A stretch of DNA of 64,000 bases from positions 1,612,001-1,676,000 of the forward strand of contig NZ_CP099993.1 of assembly GCF_024138125.1 (NCBI RefSeq). Reading direction: 5' to 3'. Source of the stretch: Halorussus salilacus. GTDB taxonomy: Archaea; Halobacteriota; Halobacteria; Halobacteriales; Haladaptataceae. Positions within the stretch are counted from its first letter, which is position 1; each line of letters opens with the position of its first letter. Below, piece after piece: positions 1 through 8,082 of this stretch. The notes beneath the pieces are model-generated. The model saw only the letters and a program-made list of their open reading frames with translations, searched no databases and was not told where the DNA came from. The position numbers were made by a program, and so were the translations under genes.

Positions 1-2233
1 TCTCGCCGTCGAGGTACGTCGAGCGCGCGGTCATCTCGACGCCGTTGACCGTCACGCGGAGGCCGACCTGCGCGCCACCGCCCGAGTTGCCGACCGTCAC
101 CTCGCGCATGTCGTTGTCGCCCTGCGGAATCGAGTCGGGGAACGCCCCCCACTCGACCGCGATTCGGGGGAGGTCGCGCGTGCTTTCGAGGACGCGCTCG
201 GCGACCCCCTCTGAGAGTCCCGAACCGGCGAGGCCGTCGATGCCCGCCTCGCGCACGTCGGCGGGCGTGGCGAGTCCCTCCTTGGCGAGCTTGCTCGCGC
301 GGCCCGACCCCACGCCGTCGATGGCGGTCAGGCCGACCGCGTCGCCGCTGACGCCGTGGTCGATACGCGCCTCGACCCGGCGCGCGAGGTTGGCGGCCGC
401 CGGTCGGTCGAAGCGGTCGAGGAACGCCCGGAGCGCCGCCAGCAGGCGGAGCGCGTTCCGGGTGATGACCCACGCGTCGCTCCGGAGTTCGCCCGGCGTG
501 GTTCCGGTCATGCTCGACCGGAGGATGGCCAGCACCTTGCGCGCGCCGGGGTCCATCTCGGCGGTCTGCTGGCCCACGAGGACCGAACTCACCGCCTCGC
601 GCTCGGACTGGCGAGCGCTCACGCTGTCGAACTCCGCGGCGCTCGCCACGGTCCGGAGCACGTCGGCGGCCTCGATGTCCTCGCGCTGGGCGAGGTCGTG
701 GAACTCCTCGGCGGTGTCGAGCCGGAGGTAGAACTTCGAGGCGAGCCGACCCAGCGGCGTGGCCGACACGCCGAGGTCGTCGCCGATGTCGACGAAGCCG
801 CGGGTGTCGAGGCGGTCGAGCGCCGACCGCACCCGGTCGCGCAGGTCGTCCCGAACGTCGTCGAGGCCGTACTCGTCGGGCTTGGCGCGGGCGCGAACGT
901 AGTAGAACGTGGTTTCGAGCCAGTCCATCACGTCGCCGAGGTCCCGGATGGTCCCCATCGCGATCTCGGCGTTGAGGTGGGCGTCGAGGTCTTCGGCGAG
1001 TCGGGACTCGATCTCCTTTCCCTCCCGGAGGAGGCGGCGGTACTTGTCGGCCTCCGAGCGGTCGGCGACGACCCAGCCGTAGCCCACGTCGTCGTACTCG
1101 GGTCGGCCCGCGCGCCCGAGCATCTGGAGGACGTCGAGGGGACTCATGTCGACCTCGCCTTCGAGGGGGTCGTGGAGCTTCGTGTCACGCAGGACGACGC
1201 ACCGCGCGGGGAGGTTGACCCCCCACGCGAGCGTGGAGGTCGAGAACAGGAGCTGTATCTTGTCCTGCTTGAACCACTCCTCGACCCGGTCCTTGTCGTT
1301 CTTCGAGAGGCCCGCGTGGTGGAAGGCCACGCCGTCGAGCACCGACTTCCGGAGGGTCTCGTTGTCGAGTTCCTTGGTCTCGGTGTGGAAGTCGTAGTCG
1401 CCGCGCGCGCCGACCGGGATGTCGCGCTCGGCGATTTCGTCGCGGGATTTCTTGGCGGCCTGCACGGTGTCCTGTCGCGAGGAGACGAACACGAGCGCCT
1501 GCCCGCCGTCGCGGATGTGGGGTTCGGCGAGGTCGAGCGCCCGGTAGAGCCGCCGGTACTTGTCGGCGAAGGAGTTGTCGCCGTGGGTGTAGGTCTCGAC
1601 CCCCGAGTGGAGGTCGACCGGCCGGTAGTCGTCGCCGAACTCGAAGGTGGTCTCGGGCGGGGCGTCGAGCCACGCCGCCACGTCGCCGACGTTGGGCATC
1701 GTCGCCGAGAGCGCGACCACGCGCGGGTCGGTGAGTCGTCGGAGCCGCGAGATGGTGACTTCGAGGACGCTACCGCGCTTCTCGGAGTCGAGCAGGTGGA
1801 CCTCGTCGATGACACAGCAGTCCACGTCCCGGATGAAGGCGTAGCGGCGCGAGTCGTGCTTGCGGGTGGCCGAGTCGGTCTTCTCGGGGGTCATCACGAG
1901 GATGTCGGCGCGCTCGGCGCGCCGGGGGTTCAAATCGCGCTCGCCCGTGACGACGTACACCGAGTAGCCCAGTTCCTCGAAGCGCTCCCACTCGCTCTCC
2001 TTCTCGTTGGTGAGCGCGCGCATCGGCGCGACGAACAGCGCGGTGCCGCCCGCCTGCAGGGTGCGACAGATGGCGAGTTCCGCGAGCGCGGTCTTGCCGC
2101 TGGCGGTCGGCGCGCTCGCCACCACGTTCTCCTCGGTGTCGAGGAGGGCGGGCAGGACCTCCCGCTGCATCGAGTTGAACTCCTCGAACGGGAACGCCTC
2201 GGCGAATTCGGGGACGACCTCCGCGACTTGCAT
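1..2233 (-). CDS. Ski2-family ATP-dependent helicase (Hel308-related), 3' end outside window
   Basis: About 744 codons are visible from an ATG at 2233 and the frame stays open to the left edge, so the C-terminus is missing. Seen: Walker A APTASGKT near residue 41, a DEVH box near 143, the motif SATMP near 176, and a motif VI-like LGRAGRPEYD. A helix-hairpin-helix-like stretch (AIDGVGSGRASKLA) lies near the visible end. These are superfamily 2, Ski2/Brr2/Hel308-type features, known for unwinding branched DNA or RNA. It differs from the clear Hel308 at 38.7 kb, so this organism has two paralogues. It lies downstream of the HAD and ferredoxin genes on the same strand, separated by a strong hairpin. 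Family is secure; the exact substrate is not. Confidence 0.9.
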   Translation of the reverse strand, partial: MQVAEVVPEFAEAFPFEEFNSMQREVLPALLDTEENVVASAPTASGKTALAELAICRTLQAGGTALFVAPMRALTNEKESEWERFEELGYSVYVVTGERDLNPRRAERADILVMTPEKTDSATRKHDSRRYAFIRDVDCCVIDEVHLLDSEKRGSVLEVTISRLRRLTDPRVVALSATMPNVGDVAAWLDAPPETTFEFGDDYRPVDLHSGVETYTHGDNSFADKYRRLYRALDLAEPHIRDGGQALVFVSSRQDTVQAAKKSRDEIAERDIPVGARGDYDFHTETKELDNETLRKSVLDGVAFHHAGLSKNDKDRVEEWFKQDKIQLLFSTSTLAWGVNLPARCVVLRDTKLHDPLEGEVDMSPLDVLQMLGRAGRPEYDDVGYGWVVADRSEADKYRRLLREGKEIESRLAEDLDAHLNAEIAMGTIRDLGDVMDWLETTFYYVRARAKPDEYGLDDVRDDLRDRVRSALDRLDTRGFVDIGDDLGVSATPLGRLASKFYLRLDTAEEFHDLAQREDIEAADVLRTVASAAEFDSVSARQSEREAVSSVLVGQQTAEMDPGARKVLAILRSSMTGTTPGELRSDAWVITRNALRLLAALRAFLDRFDRPAAANLARRVEARIDHGVSGDAVGLTAIDGVGSGRASKLAKEGLATPADVREAGIDGLAGSGLSEGVAERVLESTRDLPRIAVEWGAFPDSIPQGDNDMREVTVGNSGGGAQVGLRVTVNGVEMTARSTYLDGE

Positions 2234-2357
2234 CGTTGGGTTCACGGGGTTGGTGGGAGAAAGGCGTTTCTCTATCGGAACGACGCTTCCGGGAGTCCGG
2301 ACGGGCGCGACTCCGAGACCCACCGCGAGGTGAACAGGACTCCGAGACCCACCGCGA

Positions 2358-2394
2358 GGGCGGGCAGGACCCGCGGTGCGGGTCCCGCCCGCCC
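2358..2394 (-). terminator. GC-rich hairpin between the ferredoxin-fusion and helicase genes
   Basis: Arms of about 17 nt (GGGCGGGCAGGACCCGC pairing with GCGGGTCCCGCCCGCCC, one small internal mismatch) enclose a 3-nt loop. It lies 35 nt beyond the ferredoxin-fusion stop codon. There is no T-tract, so it may be a 3'-end stabilising stem rather than a true terminator. Just before it on the plus strand, a block containing GACTCCGAGACCCACCGCGA is directly repeated (about 2309-2360). Confidence 0.45.
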
Positions 2395-2428
2395 AATCGG
2401 TCGCCCCTCTGTCGGCCCCTCCCCGCGG

Positions 2429-3163
2429 TCAGTCCTGAGCGTGTTCGAAGGGACCGGGCGGCAACCGGAGTTCGTCGAGGTCGGGCAGGTACTTGACGTT
2501 GTAGACGACCTGCATCGTCTCGGCGGTCGGCGTCCCGATGCACGAGAGCCGGATTCCGCGGTCGAGGAGGTCCGGCGGGAGGATGTGGTTCGAGGGCATC
2601 GAGAGGTCGCCGTCCAGCACCGCGACCGCGCAGTTCGCGCAGGCCCCGCCCCGGCAGGAGTACGGCCAGGTGAAGCCGCCGTCCTCGGCGGCTTCGAGGA
2701 GCGGGTCGTCGGCGTCGACCGTGATGCGGCCGTAGTCCGGCGGTTCGAGGTCGGCGTCGGCCGCCTTCTCGAACAGGTCCTCGTCGTCGAGGCTCCACCC
2801 CCGGTCGTCGAGGACCTCGTAGTTCAGGAACTCGACGCGGGACTCGGTCGGCTCCTGTTCGACCCGTGCGTCCGAGCGCTCGCGTCGCTCGCCCACCTCG
2901 TCCCGGCGTCGGGTCTCGGCCCGCTCGCGGGCACGTCGTTCCGCTTCGGTCTCGGTCTGAACGCTCTCCTCGGGGTCGTCCTCGCGGGGCGGCGGAACGT
3001 CGCCCGACGAGAGTCGGTCGTAGGCCTCCCGGACCGCCTGGAACTCCTCGGCGGTGCCGCCGTGGTCCGGATGGGCCTCCTTCACCCGGCGCTTGTACGC
3101 GCGCTTTATGTCCTCGTCGTCGGCGTCGCGGTCGATTCCGAGGACCTCGAACGGCGATTCCAT
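2429..3163 (-). CDS. J-domain / [2Fe-2S] ferredoxin fusion protein, 244 aa
   Basis: Residues 1-60 form a DnaJ J-domain with the HPD motif (AHPDHGG near residue 32). A charged Arg/Glu-rich linker of about 60 residues follows. The C-terminal half is a plant-type [2Fe-2S] ferredoxin with the cluster loop CRGGACANC and a fourth Cys in SCIGTP. J-domains stimulate Hsp70 ATPase; the ferredoxin domain should carry electrons or serve as an iron-sulfur acceptor. The fusion suggests chaperone-assisted cluster handling, but that is inference; similar fusions are familiar in haloarchaea. The gene starts 4 nt after the HAD stop codon, so the two are probably co-transcribed. Probably cytosolic: no signal peptide or TM segment. 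Confidence 0.92.
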   Translation of the reverse strand: MESPFEVLGIDRDADDEDIKRAYKRRVKEAHPDHGGTAEEFQAVREAYDRLSSGDVPPPREDDPEESVQTETEAERRARERAETRRRDEVGERRERSDARVEQEPTESRVEFLNYEVLDDRGWSLDDEDLFEKAADADLEPPDYGRITVDADDPLLEAAEDGGFTWPYSCRGGACANCAVAVLDGDLSMPSNHILPPDLLDRGIRLSCIGTPTAETMQVVYNVKYLPDLDELRLPPGPFEHAQD

Positions 3164-3167
3164 CGGG

Positions 3168-3818
3168 TCAGGCGTCGCCCAGTAGCGTCTCGCGCAGTCG
3201 TCCGGGCGACTCGGCGACCGCGTCGGCGGCCGAGAGGTCGAGGTCGGCGTCCGACCGGTTCGGGAAGCCGACGACCGCCATCCCCGCGGCCGTCGCCGAC
3301 TCGACTCCGTTCTCGGAGTCCTCGACCGCGACGCACTCGGCGGGGTCGACGCCCACCCGCTCGGCGGCGTACTCGTAGACGCCGGGGTCGGGCTTGCTCG
3401 CGCCGTCTCGCTCCTCGGCGCTGACGACCTCGTCGAACGACTCCCGGAGGTCGAACCGGTCGAGCACTCGGTCTATCCAGCCGTGGGGCGACGACGAGAC
3501 CAGCGCGAGAGCGCGGCCCTCCTCGCGGAGGTCGGCTGTGAGGTCGCGAAAGCCGTCCATCAGTTCGACTCGCTCGCCGTATATCTCGCGGGCGGCCTCC
3601 TCGTAGCGCTCGACGAACTCCGCCTTGCTCGCGGTGGTCTCGTATCGGTCGTCGAGGTAGTCGTATATCTCCCGGAAGTTCATCCCGGTGGTCTCCTCGA
3701 CGGCGGGCGACCCGGCGACGACGGCGGGGAGGATTTCGTCCTCCTCGAGTTCGACCCAGTAGCGTTCCGAATCGACGATGACACCGTCCATGTCGAACAG
3801 CACTGCTTGCGGTTGCAC
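3168..3818 (-). CDS. HAD-superfamily hydrolase (beta-phosphoglucomutase-like), 216 aa
   Basis: Motif I is LFDMDGVIVDSE at the extreme N-terminus; motif II Ser lies in LVSSSPHG; motif III Lys is in ASKPDPGVY; motif IV acidic residues are in AVEDSENG. This is the classical HAD fold with an N-terminal helical cap (subfamily I), normally a small-molecule phosphatase or phosphomutase. I chose the GTG at 3818 because it puts the nucleophile Asp near residue 10, as usual; an ATG 126 nt upstream would overlap the divergent gene and add a non-conserved tail. It is first of a tight pair with the J-domain/ferredoxin gene. Substrate cannot be read from sequence. Confidence 0.88.
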   Translation of the reverse strand: MQPQAVLFDMDGVIVDSERYWVELEEDEILPAVVAGSPAVEETTGMNFREIYDYLDDRYETTASKAEFVERYEEAAREIYGERVELMDGFRDLTADLREEGRALALVSSSPHGWIDRVLDRFDLRESFDEVVSAEERDGASKPDPGVYEYAAERVGVDPAECVAVEDSENGVESATAAGMAVVGFPNRSDADLDLSAADAVAESPGRLRETLLGDA

Positions 3819-3927
3819 GGGTCGAACGTGGGGCGCGACCGAAATAGGCCTTCGGTGAGCGGGCTTCGATGGAGGAGCAGTTGGCTGGTCCGAGGGTTCA
3901 AGTACGAGAACGGGACCAACCCGGCCC

Positions 3928-4770
3928 GTGACCGAATCCGTCAACGTCTACGCCGGAGAGTGCACGATAACCCACCACACCGAGACCGACTCGCGGAGCC
4001 AGCGCGGCCGGGTCGTGGTCGTCCACAAGCCCGACGGGACCGTCCTCGTTCACGACGCGGCGGGGTATCAGCCGGTCGAGTGGCTCACCCGCGCCGACGC
4101 GGTCCACCGCGAGCAGGGCCCCGACGGGGCGTTCGCGCTCGTCGCCGTCGACGGCGACGAGCGCCTCCGGGTCGAGAGCCACGGCAGGGGGGCACGAGCG
4201 AGCCACGACGCCACCGCCGCGGGCACGCCTGCGGGGACGTGCCCCCGTTGCGACGGCGTCCTCGTGCGCGCCCGGAGCGCGGTGACCTGCCTCGACTGCG
4301 CGAGCGAGTACGGCATCCCCCGAGACGCCGCCCTTCTGGATTCGACCTGCGACTGCGGCCTGCCCCGGATGGCGGTCGAGCGCGGCGCGCGCTTCGAACT
4401 CTGCGTCGACCGGACCTGCGAGGACCTCGACGCCGCGGTCGGCGAGCGGTTCGACCGCGAGTGGTCGTGTCCCGACTGCGGCGGCGACCTCCGGGTCCTG
4501 CGCGAGCGAACCCTGTTTCTGGGCTGTGAGAGCTACCCCGACTGCGAGGAGACGTTCGCGCTCCCCGACCGGGAAGTGGTCGGCGACTGCGAATGTGGCC
4601 TCCCGACGGTCGAGGCCGAGGGCGAGCAACCGCGGTGTCTCGACGCCGACTGCACCGAATCGGCGTCCGGCGACCCGCGGTCGCCGGACGCCGATTCGGG
4701 GGGAGGTCCCGACGCCGATTCGGGGGGAGGTCCCGACGCCGGGTCTGCCGGGACACCGGAGGTCCTTTGA
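3928..4770 (+). CDS. NucS-N-domain-like protein with topoisomerase-type C4 zinc fingers, 280 aa
   Basis: The first ~80 residues (RGRVVVVHKPDGTVLVHD ... YQPVEWL) resemble the N-terminal domain of the NucS/DUF91 nuclease family. The catalytic C-terminal nuclease domain is not seen. Residues ~100-245 hold several Cys pairs (CPRCDG, CLDC, CDCG, CPDCGG, CECG) and a block, FLGCESYPDCEETFALP, typical of topoisomerase C4 zinc ribbons. A DNA- or RNA-binding role is likely; catalysis is doubtful. The tail is a low-complexity DADSGGGP repeat from a 24-bp DNA duplication. The start is a GTG with no ATG nearby. endA begins 23 nt downstream, so the two probably form an operon. Divergent from the HAD gene. 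Confidence 0.8.
   Translation: MTESVNVYAGECTITHHTETDSRSQRGRVVVVHKPDGTVLVHDAAGYQPVEWLTRADAVHREQGPDGAFALVAVDGDERLRVESHGRGARASHDATAAGTPAGTCPRCDGVLVRARSAVTCLDCASEYGIPRDAALLDSTCDCGLPRMAVERGARFELCVDRTCEDLDAAVGERFDREWSCPDCGGDLRVLRERTLFLGCESYPDCEETFALPDREVVGDCECGLPTVEAEGEQPRCLDADCTESASGDPRSPDADSGGGPDADSGGGPDAGSAGTPEVL
4687..4743 (+). repeat. 24-bp direct repeat inside the zinc-finger gene
   Basis: The unit GACGCCGATTCGGGGGGAGG plus TCCC occurs twice in tandem and is followed by a partial third copy. Because 24 is a multiple of three, the reading frame is kept and the repeat codes for DADSGGGP twice. Looks like recent replication slippage in a disordered tail. Confidence 0.85.
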
Positions 4771-4793
4771 CGCCGGGAACCGGAACCACGACC

Positions 4794-5918
4794 ATGGACG
4801 GACGCCTGAGAGACGGCGAGGTCGTGGTCGGCGGCGACGCCCGCCAGCGCTACTACGATTCGAGCGGGTACGGCCGCCCGCTCGACGGCAACCGGATCGC
4901 ACTCTCGCGGGTCGAGGCCGCCTACCTGCTGTTCCGCGGCGACCTCGACGGAGTCGTGCGAAGCGCGACGGAGAGTCGGACGGAGGTCGACGACGAGCGG
5001 ATGGACTTCCGGGCGTTCCTCGCGACCGCGGGCGACGAGATCGCGACGCGGTTTCTGGTCTACACCGACCTCCGCGACCGGGGGTTCTACCTCTCGCCCG
5101 CTCGCGAGGGCTGGGTGAGCGCACCCCGGTCGGACTCGGACTTCGTGGTCTACCCGCGGGGAAAGGGTCCGTGGGACGGCGAGGTGCGCTACCGGATACG
5201 AGTGGTCGGCGAGCGCGAGGCGGTCCCGGCCGAGGACCTCGGCGACGTGGTGCTGGCGGTCGTCGACGAGGAGAGCGAGATCACCTACCTCGAAACCGAC
5301 CGCGCCGACCTCCGGGGCACGTCGGGCACCGACCTCCCGCAGGGCGTGTCGGCCGACCTGCTGGCCGACCGCGTGCTGGTCTGGGACGCCCCCGAGACGC
5401 TCCACCACCGGGGGTTCTACGGCCAGCCCCTCGACGGCCGCGACGCGAACCGCGAGACGCCGGGCGCGCTCCAGCTGTCGCTTGTCGAGGCGGCCTACCT
5501 CGCGGGCGAGGGCGTCCTCGAACTGGAATTCGGCGACGGGACCGGCGAGAGCGGCCGGAGTATCGAGGCCGAAACCGGAGGCGACGCCGAAGCCGTCGGC
5601 CAGCGCGGCCGCGCGGTCGAGGGCGAGCGGTTCGACCGTCGCCTGCGGGTCTACCGGGCGCTACGCGAGCGCGGGGTCGTCCCCAAGACCGGCTTCAAGT
5701 TCGGGGCGGATTTCCGGACCTACGCCGACGTGGAATCGGTCGACGACCTCGGCCACTCCGAGTGCCTCGTCCGGGTGCTCCCGGCCGACCACGCGTTCGC
5801 CCCGCGGGACCTCGCGCTCGACGTGCGCCTCGCCCACGGGGTGCGAAAGCGGATGGTGTTCGCGCTGGTCGACGGCGACGCCATCTCGTGGCTGTCGGTC
5901 GGGCGGTTGACACCCTGA
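4794..5918 (+). CDS. endA: tRNA-splicing endonuclease, fused two-repeat type, 374 aa
   Basis: Removes introns from precursor tRNA (and rRNA) at bulge-helix-bulge motifs. Two related halves are visible: each carries a YDSSGYGRPLDG / RGFYGQPLDG-like block followed by SRVEAAYLLFRG / SLVEAAYLAGEG, marking the duplicated (~350-aa) haloarchaeal form. The C-terminal half has the catalytic-type residues: Tyr in FRTYADV, His in LGHSECLVRV and Lys in GVRKRMVFAL. The N-terminal half lacks this set, as expected for the structural repeat. An ATG at 4794 gives a normal length and leaves 23 nt to the upstream gene. A strong perfect hairpin follows the stop codon. The rRNA stems in this window are probable substrates. 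Confidence 0.96.
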   Translation: MDGRLRDGEVVVGGDARQRYYDSSGYGRPLDGNRIALSRVEAAYLLFRGDLDGVVRSATESRTEVDDERMDFRAFLATAGDEIATRFLVYTDLRDRGFYLSPAREGWVSAPRSDSDFVVYPRGKGPWDGEVRYRIRVVGEREAVPAEDLGDVVLAVVDEESEITYLETDRADLRGTSGTDLPQGVSADLLADRVLVWDAPETLHHRGFYGQPLDGRDANRETPGALQLSLVEAAYLAGEGVLELEFGDGTGESGRSIEAETGGDAEAVGQRGRAVEGERFDRRLRVYRALRERGVVPKTGFKFGADFRTYADVESVDDLGHSECLVRVLPADHAFAPRDLALDVRLAHGVRKRMVFALVDGDAISWLSVGRLTP

Positions 5919-5997
5919 GAGGCCAGCGCCCGCGATTCCGCGCGAATCCGTCGCCCTCCACGGATTCTCGGCCCTCCACGAGTTCCCCCTGCGAGTC

Positions 5998-6032
5998 GGG
6001 ACCGGTCGCCGACAGCGTCGGCGACCGGTCCC
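5998..6032 (+). terminator. Perfect 16-bp inverted repeat followed by a T-tract, after endA
   Basis: GGGACCGGTCGCCGAC and its exact reverse complement are separated by AGC. A run of five T residues lies at 6056-6060. Placed 80 nt after the endA stop codon and upstream of trpS, it is a good terminator candidate. It could also be a regulatory stem in the trpS 5' region. Confidence 0.6.
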
Positions 6033-6115
6033 GACGCCGTCACCGAAGCGAACCCTTTTTGCGCCGACGAGTACCTACAACGGAATAGATTGGCTCGTAG
6101 CCAGTCGGTGCCGAC

Positions 6116-7801
6116 ATGACCGATGACGAACTCGCCCACGAGACCGAGGTATCGTCCGACGACCACAGCCGCGCGTCGGGCGAGAACTGGCGCGAGCACG
6201 ACGGTTCGTCGTCGTCGGTCCCGACCGACGGCGTCTCCGAGTCAGGCGACTCGGAGGCTCGTCGGGCACTGCCCGACGGCGGCACGGACGCGGAGGGAGC
6301 CGACGGGACGACCCTCGACCCGTGGGGGTCGGCGACCGTCTCTGACTACCGTAAACTGTTCGAGGAGTTCGGGATCGAGGAGTTCGACGAGGTGCTTCCC
6401 GAAGTGTCCGACCCCCACTACCTGATGCGCCGGGGAGTCATCTTCGGCCACCGCGACTACCGCAGAGTGGCCGAGGCGATGGCGAACGGCGAGCCGTTCG
6501 CCGCGCTCTCGGGGTTCATGCCGACCGGCGACCCTCACATCGGGCACAAGCTGGTGTTCGACGAGATAATCTGGCACCAGCAACAGGGCGGGGACGCCTA
6601 CGCGCTCATCGCCGACCTCGAAGCCCACAGCGCCCGCGGGATGACGTGGGACGAGATAGACGAGCACGCTCGCGACTACCTCCTGAGCCTGCTGGCGCTC
6701 GGGTTCGACCCCGAAGAGGGGACCCTCTACCGCCAGTCGGGCGACCGCGACGTGCAGGATCTCGCGTTCGAACTCGGGTCGCACGCCAACTTCTCCGAAC
6801 TGGAGAACATCTACGGCTTCTCGGGCGAGACCAACGTCTCGCACATGCAGAGCGTCGTGACACAGATGGCCGACATCCTCTACCCCCAACTGGCGGAACC
6901 GAAGCCCACGGTCATCCCGGTCGGTCCCGACCAGGACCCCCACGTCCGGCTCGCGCGCGACCTCGCGGCCCGGACCCGGTTTTTCGGCGTGACGAAGGCG
7001 TACGCCAGCTTCGAGGCCGACGCCGAGGAGCGCGAGCTCCTCGCGGCGGCCCACGCCGCGCTCTCGGACGAAGCCGAGGAAGCAGGGAGCGACGTGGTCC
7101 GATGCGAGGACGCGGCCGACTGGCTCGAAGACGAGATGGCGGCCGACGACGCGCGCGCGAGTGCAGTCGAGAAGCTCCGGGAAGCGGGCAAGGAGCCCCT
7201 CCGTCCCCGGGTCCGGTTCCTCGACCGGAACGCGACCGACGAGGCGTTCGAGGCGCTCATCGACGCGGTCGAGGGCGACAAGCGCGTGTTCGACGAACAC
7301 GTCGATTCGTTCGACCTCACCCGGGAGGCGGCCGAGGAGCTCGCCCGGGAGGTCGAACTCGACCACGGCGGCTACGGCTTCGTCGCACCCTCCTCGATAT
7401 ACCACCGGTTCATGACCGGGCTGACGGGCGGGAAGATGTCCTCGTCGGTCCCCGCGAGCCACATCAGCCTGCTCGACGACCCCGAGGACGGCTACGACAA
7501 GGTGAAGGCCGCGACCACCGGCGGCCGCGAGACCGCCGAGAAGCAACGCGAACTCGGCGGTCGGGCCGACGAGTGTCCCGTCTACGAGCTCTACGCCTAC
7601 CTGCTGGCGGGCGACGACGACGAGTTCGCCAAGCAGGTCTACGACGAATGCGTCGGCGGCGACCGACTCTGTGGCGACTGCAAGGAGCAGGCCGCCCAAC
7701 TCATGAAGGGGTTCCTCGCCGACCATCAGGAGAAGCGCGAGGAGGTCGAAGACCTGCTGGAGCGGGCCGACATCGACCTCGACAGCGACCGCAAGCGGTA
7801 G
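6116..7801 (+). CDS. trpS: Tryptophanyl-tRNA synthetase, 561 aa
   Basis: Class I aminoacyl-tRNA synthetase charging tRNA-Trp. The HIGH motif appears as PHIGHK at residues ~140-145 after GFMPTGD, and the KMSKS motif as GKMSSSVP near 439-446. An acidic, Ser-rich N-terminal extension of about 70 residues precedes the catalytic domain, and a low-complexity Glu/Ala-rich insertion lies in the middle (about residues 300-350); both are common in halophile enzymes. The tail contains CVGGDRLCGDCK, a conserved feature of archaeal TrpS. Starts with an ATG and stands alone between an endA-linked hairpin and a small membrane-protein gene. Confidence 0.96.
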   Translation: MTDDELAHETEVSSDDHSRASGENWREHDGSSSSVPTDGVSESGDSEARRALPDGGTDAEGADGTTLDPWGSATVSDYRKLFEEFGIEEFDEVLPEVSDPHYLMRRGVIFGHRDYRRVAEAMANGEPFAALSGFMPTGDPHIGHKLVFDEIIWHQQQGGDAYALIADLEAHSARGMTWDEIDEHARDYLLSLLALGFDPEEGTLYRQSGDRDVQDLAFELGSHANFSELENIYGFSGETNVSHMQSVVTQMADILYPQLAEPKPTVIPVGPDQDPHVRLARDLAARTRFFGVTKAYASFEADAEERELLAAAHAALSDEAEEAGSDVVRCEDAADWLEDEMAADDARASAVEKLREAGKEPLRPRVRFLDRNATDEAFEALIDAVEGDKRVFDEHVDSFDLTREAAEELAREVELDHGGYGFVAPSSIYHRFMTGLTGGKMSSSVPASHISLLDDPEDGYDKVKAATTGGRETAEKQRELGGRADECPVYELYAYLLAGDDDEFAKQVYDECVGGDRLCGDCKEQAAQLMKGFLADHQEKREEVEDLLERADIDLDSDRKR

Positions 7802-7875
7802 CTCCGTCCCGGCTTCTCTCGGTGTCCCGACCCGTCCCGTAAAGAGTTAACCGAGTGGGGCGAAATCACTCCGAC

Positions 7876-8076
7876 ATGGCAACCACAGCTACGGACACGC
7901 TGGAACCGCTCGGAATCGGCCTCGGCGCGCTCCTCGTTCTCGTCGGAATCGCGACGCTGGTGGGCACGCCGTGGGCGCACAAGTCAGGCGGCCTGTTGCT
8001 CGCGGCCGGACAAGTACTCGGGGCAATATCGGCGGTCGCTATCGGTGCCGGACTGGCGTGGATCGCAAGAAAGTGA
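7876..8076 (+). CDS. Small two-TM membrane protein, 66 aa
   Basis: After a short polar N-terminus the protein has two hydrophobic segments (IGLGALLVLVGIATLVG around residues 13-31 and LLLAAGQVLGAISAVAIGAG around 40-60) and ends in a positively charged WIARK tail. It resembles the many small haloarchaeal membrane proteins of unknown function. The ATG at 7876 is preferred over an in-frame start seven codons earlier because it lies closer to a conventional leader. Convergent with the next gene, only 6 nt between stop codons. Confidence 0.7.
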   Translation: MATTATDTLEPLGIGLGALLVLVGIATLVGTPWAHKSGGLLLAAGQVLGAISAVAIGAGLAWIARK

Positions 8077-8082
8077 GGACGG

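Noticed and set aside
356-3424. Very long open frame (1,022 codons) on the plus strand
   Set aside because: Antisense to the Ski2 helicase and the ferredoxin fusion. High GC leaves few stops in such shadow frames; its translation is Arg/Val-rich rather than acidic and has no motifs.
7226-7420. Possible second start or split within trpS
   Set aside because: The frame is continuous through both HIGH and KMSSS motifs with even codon use; no break.
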